Shown here: piece after piece, positions 1 through 9,851 of the stretch | Position numbering within the stretch: the stretch's first letter is position 1 | How the letters are laid out: the number at the start of each line of letters is the position of its first letter | Assembly: GCA_033558025.1 (NCBI GenBank) | Contig: JAUCEF010000005.1 | Location: 1,674,001-1,738,000, forward strand | Direction of reading: 5' to 3' | Length of the DNA stretch: 64,000 nt | From: Phytophthora sp. 'mugwort' | Lineage: Eukaryota; Oomycota; Peronosporomycetes; Peronosporales; Peronosporaceae | Program-made: the position numbers and the translations under genes | The notes under the pieces: model-generated | Database searches by the model: none | The model's input: only the letters and a program-made list of their open reading frames with translations | What the model was told of the DNA's origin: nothing

Positions 1-382
1 GTAGCCTATCGCGTAACAATGCAGATTTTGACCAATTAGTGCAGCGCACCCGCCTTTTTAGAGGTCTGCTTGGTCCCAGCAGCCTGGGACATGTATGTGG
101 GCCAGTAGCTAAAGAGTTAACAATCACGCCCAAAACGTACCGTGTTTTGCAAAACTATTGTTTTGCTCGAAACAGTAATGGGTCTACAATCAAACGTCCC
201 AAACAGGTCCGACCCGGTACAAATCCGGTACAAATCGCCTTCACGTTGACGCTGATCGCTGAATCGCGCCCGCACTTCATCATCGTCGACAAAGCGTCAC
301 AGACGCACTAGCGGACGAAGCCACAAGCTCTTTGACGCTTGTACCTGCTTACCTGCCTATCCCGCCTGTATATGACAGCAGT
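1..382. other. Upstream region of the PI4K gene, no gene recognised
   Basis: This stretch presumably holds the promoter and 5' untranslated region of the kinase gene that starts at 383. An open frame at 39-311 has no recognisable domain or low-complexity signature and I do not support it as a gene. The kinase frame is open upstream to a TTG at 332, but no in-frame ATG occurs before 383. I could not identify a convincing oomycete initiator element. Confidence 0.4.
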
Positions 383-3300
383 ATGACCGAGGAGATGGAG
401 GAAACCCCGCGAACGCCAGTGAACCCCTCCGATGACGGCGAAGCATCGCGCAGCGCCGACGACGGCGCGACCGACAACGATTTGCAGTCCCCAAGGGCCG
501 CTGGTTCCGCCCCACCGTCCACGCGAGCGGCAGACGGCGAGCGTCGCAGCTCCGCGCGGTCCTGCGGTCCGCCCATGTCCGAGAGCGCCGTGTCGTCCTC
601 CCTGGAGCTGCTGGGGCCGCTAGGCGTTGAGCGCGACGGGCTGGGAATCAAGGGGTATCTTAGCATGCGCGACGAGGGTGTGACGTACCACCGCATGAAG
701 CGATTTTACTGCCGCTGCGTGGGCGTCAACTTCTCCCGATTCGCGTCGCGGGATGCTGCGTCGGCAATGATCGCGGCGCTGTTCAGTGCCGAAGTGCAGA
801 AGGTCGAGGGGTGGGACGGCAAGGGCCTCTGGCACACGTATCGCCACTCATTCAAGTTGTCGTTCACGTCGGGCATCGTGTTTAACGTGGATGCTGACTC
901 GGAGGAGGACAAGCGACAGTGGATCGAGTACATCCAGACGGCGCTGAAAGGAACAGACGCTGCAGTCGAAAAGTGGAGTGCACATGCCTCAGTGAGCCCC
1001 GACATCATGGAACTCACCCCGGGAGGCCTTGTGTTTGCCGAGAAGAAGTGCAGTCCTCCCAAGTTTAAGAACGATACGACGTGCTGCCACCCCGGCTGTC
1101 ATGTACGATTTGACAGCACTGGAAAGAGACAGCACCACTGTCGGAATTGCGGCGGATCCGTGTGCTCGGACCACAGTTCGCGGTTCGCTATGCTTCGACA
1201 CTTTCACGTGAATCACGCTGTGCGCCTGTGCATGAGTTGTTATCGTGTCCAGCGTTTCATTCTATGGCTCGGGATGCTGCTACAACGTCTTAGCATTGCT
1301 CAAACAGAGGAAGAAGGCGTAAAGAAACCTGCTCTATCGAAGGCTGACGAAGAAGAAGTGGAGGCGTTGTTTACAATATTTGAGGATGATGCCTTTGGCA
1401 TTTCAGATGTGATTCAGGTTCTTCATTTGCATCGCCATGGGTGCGATGAAGCGTACGCGTACGCAGTGAACAAGCTGCTGGAACTTTCGACGTCTAATTT
1501 GGCAGATTTCGAGTTTTTTCTACCGCAAATATTTCACATGTGGCTAACGGTGGACTGGACAAACAGCAATATTAAAGCAGTACTGCTGTTTCGAGTAATT
1601 TGCTACGCGACTCAGTTACACATCCGTCTAGCGACAGCTATCTACTGGTTAACCCGCGCAGCAATCGACGACAGTTGTGGCTGGGGATTTGGTCAATCGG
1701 AGCTGTATGTTCCCGACTTCCTGTACCGGAAAATGAGCATGTGCAAGTTGTTGATGATCAACGTAGAGATGCAGATTTCTCATGGCGACTGGTCTTTTGA
1801 AGCAGACAAGGATTTACCGGCTTCGACAGAGCAAGCCGCCATCATGAAGTGCATGTTCGATCGTCTGTTAATTCTTGTTCACACGGATACGAAAGCCACA
1901 ATTCCGCTTGGTGCAATCTGTGATGCCGTAAGTGGCTGCTCGATCCCTCTGGAGTTTCTGCTTCCTAGCGATGCGTTGTTAGAAGATTTTCATCGTGATG
2001 TCGGGGAAGAGCGCCGAATCTTCACCACTCAGATTCAATTCATCGAGCAGCTATGCGCGATGACTGAACGACTGAGATTTTGTGCTCCTCATGAGCGTAA
2101 GAAGGCTTTAAGGCGTGAACTGCAGGAGCTTGACCTGCCAGAAGGGGCGTTCTGCCCACTAGGTTCCTGTGACGATCCACTGGAACGGTTCCTCGCGATT
2201 GCAAAAGAAGAAGGAACCGTTTTTACGACGAGGGCTCGTGCGCCAACGCTCATTTTCTTCGAGGTCGCACGGCTGACAACAGGTTGCGAAAAGAGTGCGT
2301 GGTTGCACCGCGGTCGGTCGCTTACATTCAGTATCCAGAATGATAAGTCTAGTGATTCTGAGGAGGTTATCGACGTTAATGGGCTTGAAGTGCTGATCCC
2401 CGCTTCTGAAGTCGAAGTCGCGAAAAATGCCATTGAGATGGCCACAAGCAGCGAGATCGCTCAAGTGATTGCGATGGATACTTTTTCTGGTGACGAGGAT
2501 GAGGAAGACAATCAAAACATTTCTGACGAACGTGATGAACTTGAGAATTCAGGTGTTGATGGGCCATCATATAGCGACGAGGAAGATAGCGACAAGGAGG
2601 AGCTTAGAGACCGCGTTTCCTCTGACCCTCCACCATCATTGGTCGCTTTGGCTCGAGCTGTTCGCGGTAAGAAGAAGCGAAGTCGCCGCGGTCGGTCAGG
2701 TTCGCTCATGAACTCGACGACAAAGTCCTTGGACTCCATAATTGCATCATGTGCTGACACAATTAAGATCCGACGAAAGCGCTCAATCAGTGAAGGTTCC
2801 GGGTTCAAGGGTCTTGAGAAATCACAGAATAACAACCTGGGCGCCATGCCAAGTGAGGTAGAAAACTTCACAGATGATCAATTGATCTCGATGGCTCAGA
2901 ACATGGAGATCAGTATGATGGAAAGGAATCCCTCCGGACATGGTACTTTTACAGGCAAGCAGGTTGTGGAGTGGATGACAAAGAACGAAATCGTGTCGGA
3001 CAAAGCACACGCGCTTTGGCTTGGGAGTGAGCTGCTCCGCTGTGGCGCGCTGGAGAAGACGCCCCTGTCGTCCAACTCATTCAGTGGTTTTGCAGCTAAC
3101 GATGAGACATCGTATCGGTTGGAAAGCGAGGTGAGAACAGTATTCCAATCCCCCGATCGCCGCCACACACTACAATACGATGCTCCACCGGTGTTAGAGC
3201 TGTCTCCACGATCAATCGAAGAATCAGCTTCAGAATCTACTCAGCAGGAGCATTCGCTGACTCGCACATCTTCGCGTATCATGTTGAAACCGCAAGAAAA

Positions 3301-4629
3301 GAAAGTGGACATCGCTGACTTAGCTGATGCTGTTGATGCGAACTTGACAGGAGCAACTACTGAAAACGTTCCATCTAAAGCTTCAGGCCCACTTCAGGAA
3401 TACCTCACGGGCTCTTCTGACGAAAGGCGTTCAATCGCTACGAATGTTCACGGTGGTTCGTTTATTCTGAAATTCGAGCCTGAAGTGGCTATTGCTGCAA
3501 TGAATTCGGTGGACCAAGCGATGCAACAGTATGTGCTTCCACAAGAAGGCGTTGCTAACGCTGCCCAACTCAATGAAGACCTCCATGTTCTTCGGGAGCA
3601 GCTAAGTATTGTGTACGAATATGTTATCGACAAACGGAAGCGTCTTCACGTTGCAGTGGAGTCAGCGTTCGGAGAAAGCTTTGAAGAGAAAAAAGAGCGC
3701 TTGCGCGAAACCTCATCCCACACCACGGCATCAGAAGCGAAAGATTGGGACTGCGTCGCGTTCATCGTAAAATCTAACGACGATCTGCGGCAAGAAGTTC
3801 TATGTCAGCAGATCATTCGTCAGCTTCAAGATATTTTTCAGAGCGCAGATTTGCCGCTGCGTCTGCTGCCGTACGAGATTATTGCGACATCGGCGTCTAC
3901 CGGCATGATCGAGTACGTCAAGAACGCTGTATCTCTTGACGCTTTGAAGAAAAGGAGTAATTACACCACGCTGGCAGACCACTTCGTAAAAACGTATGGT
4001 CAAGCCGACTCTGCAGCGTACAAGACAGCAATGACAAATTTTGTGCGGAGCATGGCTGCATATTCTTTGGCGTGCTACTTCTTGCAAATTAAAGACCGAC
4101 ACAACGGCAACATCATGATCGACAGCGATGGCCATGTGATCCATATCGACTTCGGCTTTATCCTTGGCATCGCCCCTGGTGGCCGGTTTAGCTTGGAGAC
4201 AGCACCCTTTAAGCTAACAGGCGAGATGGTTGATGCGATGGGTGGTACGCAGTCGGACTATTTTAAGGCCTACGTTATCTTCCTCATTCAAGGCTTTTTG
4301 GCTCTGCAGGTAATCCCGCTGTCTATGAGTTGTAATATGTTGAACTGTTGCGCTGACGATGTGAACTGTGTTGGGTAAATCTTGTGCAGCAACACGCCGA
4401 TACAATTCTGATGATGATCGCGATCATGGCGCAGGAGTCGTCATGCCCGTGTTTCCTGTCCCAGAATCCGCGAGACATTTTGAGCGCCACGAAGCAACTC
4501 TTCCGCCTCGACTACAACCAAAGCCAGGTCATCAAGCATGTGATCAGTCTCGTCCGTCGCAGCCACAACAGCTATCGTACGCGCCAGTACGACGTTTTCC
4601 AGCGTATGACAAATGGCATATTACCCTAA
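383..4629 (+). CDS. PH-FYVE-DEP phosphatidylinositol 4-kinase (type III beta-like)
   Basis: This is a lipid kinase expected to make PI4P on Golgi or endosomal membranes. Exons are 383-4309 and 4390-4629, giving about 1388 aa. The 80-bp intron starts GTAATC and ends TGTGCAG, and both sides join on a codon boundary. Domains in order (approximate residues): PH domain 87-190; FYVE-like zinc finger 233-286 with HHCRNCGG and a final RLC in place of RVC; PI-kinase accessory helices 323-426; a long acidic and Ser-rich linker; DEP domain 830-896; PI3/4-kinase domain from about 1122 to the end. Catalytic features are Lys1130 (FIVKSNDDLRQ), the catalytic loop DRHNGN at 1238-1243 and DFG at 1256-1258. 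Exon 2 supplies the PI4K-III-beta type tail ending YDVFQRMTNGI, so the frame read without splicing would lack the C-lobe end. The start is the first in-frame ATG. The kinase identity is firm; PI4K rather than PI3K rests on the C-terminal tail. Confidence 0.9.
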
Positions 4630-4709
4630 GGGGTCAGTCTGTCTTGTAGTACGAAATTCTGTTGCATATCTGTTGTGTCATCTTTAGACTTAGACGTGGT
4701 TGAACGAAG

Positions 4710-4715
4710 AATAAA
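4710..4715 (+). promoter_or_regulatory. AATAAA, candidate polyadenylation signal of the PI4K gene
   Basis: AATAAA lies 81 bp after the kinase stop codon, inside the 174-bp gap between the two convergent genes. An A-rich tract follows it. Position fits a eukaryotic poly(A) signal; usage is inferred. Confidence 0.45.
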
Positions 4716-4803
4716 CAAGTGAAAGAAAAAAAAACATTATATGAACATTTGGTACGCCCGCGAATCTACTACCCTCGCCTGCTAGCGATGGTTTCCCATA
4801 GTT

Positions 4804-7253
4804 TTATTCCGGCTTCACCTTACGAGGGCGGCCACGCGGACGAGAAGTGGCCGTGCCAGTCTTAGCCTTCGATTTTTTGGGAGACGAAAACGGATTTTTA
4901 CTCGACTTTTTCAACTTCGCAACGGGCATGCTACCGAGCGAGAAGCGATTCCGCGAGAGTGATGGCAGCAGCACGCTGTTTGATTCTTGAGCTGTAAATC
5001 ATATGATGACGTTAGATGCTGAGAATTCCCACGATGGCGGAGATAGTATGTCAAACGTACACTTTTGAGTAAGCTCCGATGAAAGCATATCTTGCGACTC
5101 GTCCATTTCTTGCGAGATTGCAACAGCTGAGTCGTCCCTCGTGTCATTCTTCTTTGCCTTTTTTTCCTTCTTGACAACAACGGATGTCACCTGTTCTTCA
5201 TCAGTATCTACAAAATAACCCACGCGCGTGAGCTCATCAATCTATTGGAATCACAATGCAGAAGCCAGTTCTAACCATTCTTGGTCAAGTCGGCCAGGAG
5301 GCTCTGGGAGTAATCCAGCTCCTCCTCGTCCGAAGACGAACTACTCTCGACTGGGGCTGCAATCCTAGGAGAGCGTTTTGTTGCTTTCACAACGACGGGT
5401 ACCGTGTCGGGATCTGACGAGGATTCGCTAGCCGTGCTCTCAGAAGACTTCGGCGTTGCAGTCTTTCCATGTTGTTCGTCCTTGGTTTTCTTTTCATCGG
5501 CAAGCCTTTTCTTCGTTTCCGCCAAAATAGTCTGGAATCTCGACTTGGGGGCCTCCTTCGTAGCTTCGTCCTGCAAAATCTGCTTCGTACGGTGAGCAAT
5601 AGAAGTTTTGTTGACAGGCATCTCTATCACTTCCGTCTCTTCACTGGAAGCTAGTTCGTCTGCCTGCGTTGATGAGCTAGACGACCTGGGGCTGGAGCTA
5701 GAGCTGGTCTCACTCTCGACAGTCCCAGGCTTCGTTAGCTCGGTTTTCTTGGTCTTCTTTGTAGACTTTGCTTTCTCTGTCACTTTCTTCGTCGCTGCTG
5801 CCTTGGGCGACGCCTCCTTTTTCGCACGCTTGGCCGCAGGCTTTTCGACGTCATCTGCCTCAGTGTCAATTTTCTTCTTCGACTTCCGAGTGATAGACCC
5901 AGGCTCACTAGCAGTCGATGAGTCATCGTCGATTTTCTCCACTGGCGCAGCTACTGCTTTCTTCTTCTTCGTCTTTTGAGTATCAGCTGATTTTGTCTGT
6001 TTTACCGATTTGGTGGATGCTTTCTTTCTTACCGGCTTCTCAATGATGGGCTCAGATTGCTTTTCTTCGGCCGACTTGAGTTCTTCCGCCGGCATGTCCT
6101 CCGACTTAGCAGTTTTCTTCTTCTTTGCTGGTGGTTCCTGAGCATCCGAGGAGGCACTTTTAGTTGCTGAGGCATCCTTCTCGCTGGCTTTGCGCGTCTT
6201 CTCGCTTTTCGACAGTGCTTTCGGCGCCACATCGCTTTCATCGTCGTGAAGGGTGTTCACAATCAGAGCAGCACCCGATTCAGTAGTATCGTGCTTCGCC
6301 GCAAGCATCTTCTTCAGGAGAGCGTTTTCACTTTTCTTCGTAACGGGCTTCTTCAGGGCCTTCTTAGTCGCATGATCCTCCTTGTCAGCAGCGGACTTAT
6401 TCACGTCGTTCATCTCCTTCACCAACTTTTTCGAGTCATTCGCCGGCTTCTTTTCTGTCTTCCTCGCGCCCTGATCCTCCTTTGCGGTGGCCTTCTTGGT
6501 ATCGTGATTCTCCTTCGAAGCAACTTTCGTATCGTGGGTTTCCTTCGCGGCAGCCTTCTTCGCGTTGTGGTTCTTCTCCTCGGTAACCTTCTTCACGTCG
6601 TGGCTCTCTTTTGCAGCAAATTTCTTCGCGTCCTTGATCTCCTTTACAGCTGCCTTCTTGGTCTCCTTCACACCGTTCTTTTTCGAGTCACGAGCCCCCT
6701 TCGTATCTGCCTTCTTCACGTGACACGACAGCTTCGTCTTTGTCTCCTGTTGCTTTTTCTCGACAGGGGCGTTCTTCGTAGCCTTATCAACGGTCTTATT
6801 ATTGTGGTGACCCTCCTTAACCACCATTTTGGTGCTCTGGACAGCCATAGAAGGCGGTGAATTGTGTGCTTTGGCCTCGATCTTCTTAACGGACGAGTGT
6901 TTCAGCTTCTTGGTCTTGTTGACCACGATGTAAATCTGCTCCATGTTCGCGAATACGTTGCCGGTCTGCACGTTCTTGGCCAGATCCACGAATATGTGCG
7001 GCGCCTTCTCCCGCACCTTTGTATGTGCACGTCGGTCCACCACCAGCTCAGGCGCCACGCACTTCTGGATGCGCAGGTCGCGGCTGAGCGACGGCTGGTG
7101 CGGGAATACGCGCGAGTACTCGTCCACGATAAAATCCTCCAGTTCCGCGATGGTGCGCAGCCGTGGAGTCTGCACCAGCATCACGCGGTCTTCTTCCGGC
7201 AGCATGGCCAGTAGCACCATCTCTCCCTCCATAGTCGCCAGCGTTGTCACCAT
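4804..7253 (-). CDS. Lysine-rich AT-hook nuclear protein, three exons
   Basis: I do not recognise a named family; a nuclear DNA- or RNA-associated protein is inferred. Exons are 7253-5276, 5207-5061 and 4991-4804, giving 770 aa. Introns of 68 bp (5208-5275, ends TTTTGTAG) and 69 bp (4992-5060, starts GTACGT, has CTAAC before the TTTACAG acceptor) are both phase 1 and keep one frame. The first ~110 residues are a compact, non-repetitive domain with helix and strand-like segments (ELEDFIVDEYSRVFP, IYIVVN). Then come about 450 residues rich in Lys and Ala, with repeated KK-x-x-HD-x-KK type motifs, then Ser/Asp/Glu clusters such as SSSSSDEEE that look like casein-kinase-2 substrates. The C-terminus is an AT-hook, RPRGRPRK, found only after splicing into exon 3. 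The start ATG sits in the strong context ACCATGG. The frame extends 4 codons upstream only from a GTG. Nopp140-like or chromatin proteins are possible comparisons, not demonstrated. Confidence 0.8.
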
Positions 7254-7455
7254 GGTTGCTTGCACGAAGACGAATGACCAATGGCTCCGAAGTAGTCGTA
7301 CCTAAACGGAATTCAAACAGTACAATTGGTGCACGTTTAAGTACGCCCTAAAAAATGTGTGGGCTCTACTGAAAATTTCCCTGATTGAATCGCCCGCCAA
7401 TCGCCAAACCACTAAATAGCATATGCAGCATAAGAGTGTTTGAGATTGCTGGGAG
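7254..7455. other. Upstream region of the AT-hook gene
   Basis: This is the presumed promoter and 5' UTR of the - strand AT-hook gene, ending at the target duplication of the neighbouring DNA transposon. I see no gene in it. Confidence 0.4.
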
Positions 7456-7461
7456 CAAATG

Positions 7462-7488
7462 AAACGTTTGGCGGTAAGCCGGGTTACC
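7462..7488 (+). repeat. Left terminal inverted repeat of the DNA transposon
   Basis: This 27-bp repeat reads inward from AAACGTTTGGCGG to GGGTTACC and is preceded by target duplication CAAATG. It pairs with 9423-9449 on the opposite strand. Confidence 0.75.
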
Positions 7489-7566
7489 ATCGTGCCTCGC
7501 CAGCTGGGAAAACTACTAATAGTTTTGTCGGTATGTATATTAATGAAAAGTAATACGGTCAAACCC

Positions 7567-9334
7567 TTAGCTTAAAGAAGGCTTCTGCGCCAAATTGAAA
7601 AACTGCAACATGGAGGGCTGGTTCGATTTCAACGTGGTCTTCTTCTTCTTGGGACGGCCTGGCTTGCCCTTCTCCAGGCTTGGATTTGGTTCCGCGGACA
7701 CTGTTTTGCTGGTTGTGGTGTCGAGAATTGGGGCATTTGTGATGGAATCAGGTACGGCTGGGTACTAGGCCAGGAACTGTTGCGGGATCGAAAACTATTT
7801 TGCTGATAATGATTTTATCTTTTTCTCTGATAGTTTTTTGGTTGGATGGAGCGGTAGACGGACACAGTGAATCGAAGTTTCCCAAATAGTGCGAACTCCA
7901 GGTCCAAATAGCTCCGCGATAAATACTTTTCGAATGAATTCGACGTTGCTAGGTTCAATCATTGCAAAGGTGATAGCCTCGTCGTCCGATGTTTTCACTG
8001 CTTTGCGTGCTGTACAAATATCTTGATCTATTTCAAAGAAATAGTTCGATGTATAGCCCGCTGGAGGAGAAATAAAGTACTTGCTGAGTAACGGGCCCCA
8101 CTGTTCGAAAACAGGGTGGTCTGCTTTGTTATGATCGAGAAATATTCGATTAATGATTTGCCCTACGCAATTGTCGAGTAGACTAAAACTTATCTGAGCA
8201 GGTGGTACGGCGTTGCGAGCGTCGTTCTGCAACGTCGATACGTGATAGAATAATCGTAGACTGCAAAGTGCATCGGCACCCTTGACCTGCGCGCGTTCAT
8301 CATAGATATAGACATTGATCGCTCGTTTGTGATATCGGCCACTACCAAATTCTGGATGATCAAGTTGCTGTTGAAATAATCGGTGGACGGACGCGAATGT
8401 CCGTATGGGGCATTGAAATCCCCCACCAAAGTCTTCCGCTTGAATTTGAATACGGACTTTATCGTATTTGCTCACATCTCCCCCCACTCATGTCAATCTC
8501 AATGTTGGAGTCATTATTAGAAGAGTCAAAGGTGTCGGGAATAATTTCACTTGGCAATTGTTGGTTTAGTGCATGCAAGCCCGCAAAAGTTTTAGCGAAA
8601 GTCGATACAAACTTATGTTGAGCAATCGTCTCATCGATTGTGTGTTTTTCTCCAGTAGTATAGTCTGCTTTTCATCTTCACTAATGTCGGGGTCGTTCAA
8701 CCGAATATCCAGTCTAACACAACAATCGCAACGTCTTCTGCACTTCTTGTGAGCCGCACGCCAGGATAGTGGAAATGCACATACTGGTAAGCCTTGAATA
8801 GCTTAAGGTTCTTGCATCCGGATTTTCACGCTTGATGTCATCGATGTATCTAGCATGAACTACGGTCCAAGTCAAGTTTGGCTCTGTAAAGTATTGCCGC
8901 GGTTGACGATGACCACAGGGGAATCCATCTTCTAGAATCCAAGTAGAACAATGATTTTTGAAAACTTCGATGTCCTTATCACTAAATGCATGCGAGGGTG
9001 TTGCTTGGGGTCTACGAGTATGCAATGAGTCAGGTCTCGATTCATGGATCTTGCGCAAACGATCAATACGAGAGCCAGCCACTGGAATAATGGCTCGAAT
9101 TTCAAATTGCGATAATCCCTGCTGCAACAGCTGCAGCACGATCCCTTCGGACTGCTGCTAGTCAGTGCCGCCATGTCTGTTGTCCCACGATTCCAAACAT
9201 CTCGCAGCTTCTTCACTGTCTCCTCCCCAAGTCGATCGACAGCTCGGACGTATGCAGCTTCGTTTCGAGTAGGACCCTTTTTACGCTTACGCCGGTGCCG
9301 TTGTTTGTGCGCCCCCACCACGACGGCGGGACAT
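7567..9334 (-). pseudogene. Frameshifted oomycete transposase-like gene with C-terminal PIP-box
   Basis: Reading from 9334 leftward, the coding sequence is split over several frames. A basic N-terminus (RHRRKRKKGPTRNE, 9270-9310) leads into a helical region (8714-9139). This is followed by a stretch near 8500-8700 containing LNDPDISEDEKQ, then a catalytic-core-like part at 7795-8487 with YDERAQVKGADALCSLR and LLDNCVGQ, and finally a separate frame at 7567-7740. That last part holds KPGRPKKKK, an AT-hook-like basic motif, then QPSMLQFF, which fits the PCNA-interacting consensus QxxMxxFF, shortly before the stop at 7567. The first frame break follows the start codon within a GGGGG run, and others lie near 9130, 8640 and 8430. 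An acidic DDE-type nuclease role for the DNC motif is inferred. The copy cannot encode a full protein. Confidence 0.7.
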
Positions 9335-9422
9335 CTTTCCCAAGCTTTGCTTCGTTGGAAGTGAGATAAAAATGCTGCTCAGCCTAAATCGAATAATCCC
9401 GCTCGTCCTCGATTATATTTGC

Positions 9423-9449
9423 GGTAACCCGGGTTACCGCCAAATGTTT
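9423..9449 (-). repeat. Right terminal inverted repeat of the DNA transposon
   Basis: This is the inverted partner of 7462-7488, with two mismatches, followed by CAAATG. Positions 9423-9438 are a self-palindrome around the SmaI-type core CCCGGG. Confidence 0.75.
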
Positions 9450-9467
9450 CAAATGGTGCTACGTTAC

Positions 9468-9850
9468 TGTCGGGGCGGCTATGCACTTGCAGTGCGGCGA
9501 AGGAAGCAGGTAGGCTTGGACTTGTGGGGAACGACGCACGTTTTGGAAGGATATATTTGTTTGTTTTTCTTTTGCTAGCTACGACATGCATGCGTTCCCT
9601 TACTGGGTAAGCTTTTTTTTCCTTTTCTGTATACTTAACCTAAATGTAAGCAACGTTTTCTTTTTCCTAAATTTATTCTGTGCAGGTACGCATCAGGTAC
9701 GTACTTTCGGCGGCTGCCTGCCACGCGTCCTGGCCGTTCAAGGCAGCTCGCGCATGGTGACTTGCTACATAGGCCGCTGGCGTGCTCGGTCAGCACGCCC
9801 GTGAGGGTGTGGCCTAGGCGTGCTGCCGGCACGCCGTGCTCGGTCTGACA
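9468..9850 (-). repeat. Gypsy 3' LTR (left copy)
   Basis: This 383-bp repeat starts TGTCGGGGCGG and ends GGTCTGACA on the + strand, so its ends are TGTC/GACA. It contains a GC-rich hairpin with arms GGCGTGC and GCACGCC near its + strand end. It matches 16068-16454. Confidence 0.9.
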
Positions 9851-9851
9851 T

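Larger units (their letters stand above)
7462..9449 (-). mobile_element. Decayed DNA transposon with 27-bp TIRs and 6-bp target duplication
   Basis: Terminal inverted repeats occupy 7462-7488 and 9423-9449. They match at 25 of 27 positions, beginning AAACGTTTGGCGG on the left and AAACATTTGGCGG on the inverted right end. The direct repeat CAAATG flanks the element at 7456-7461 and 9450-9455. The body is a single broken transposase-like gene in - orientation. The inner 16 bp of the right TIR form a perfect palindrome. I cannot place it in a named superfamily. The gene type resembles a high-copy family that I associate with oomycete genomes. Confidence 0.75.

Noticed and set aside
39..311. 90-codon frame upstream of the PI4K gene
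   Set aside because: No domain, no supporting context, and it lies where the kinase promoter or 5' UTR is expected.
5608..5979. 123-codon + strand Ser/Phe-rich frame
   Set aside because: Antisense shadow of the same Lys/Ser-rich coding region.
6246..6860. 204-codon + strand Leu-rich frame resembling a membrane protein
   Set aside because: It is the antisense of the Lys-rich AT-hook gene, since AAG codons read as CTT on the other strand.
9607..9684. Intron-like GTAAGC...TGTGCAG on the + strand within the gypsy LTR, also seen near 16207
   Set aside because: It is antisense to the element, with no coding sequence on either side; the match to splice signals is probably chance.
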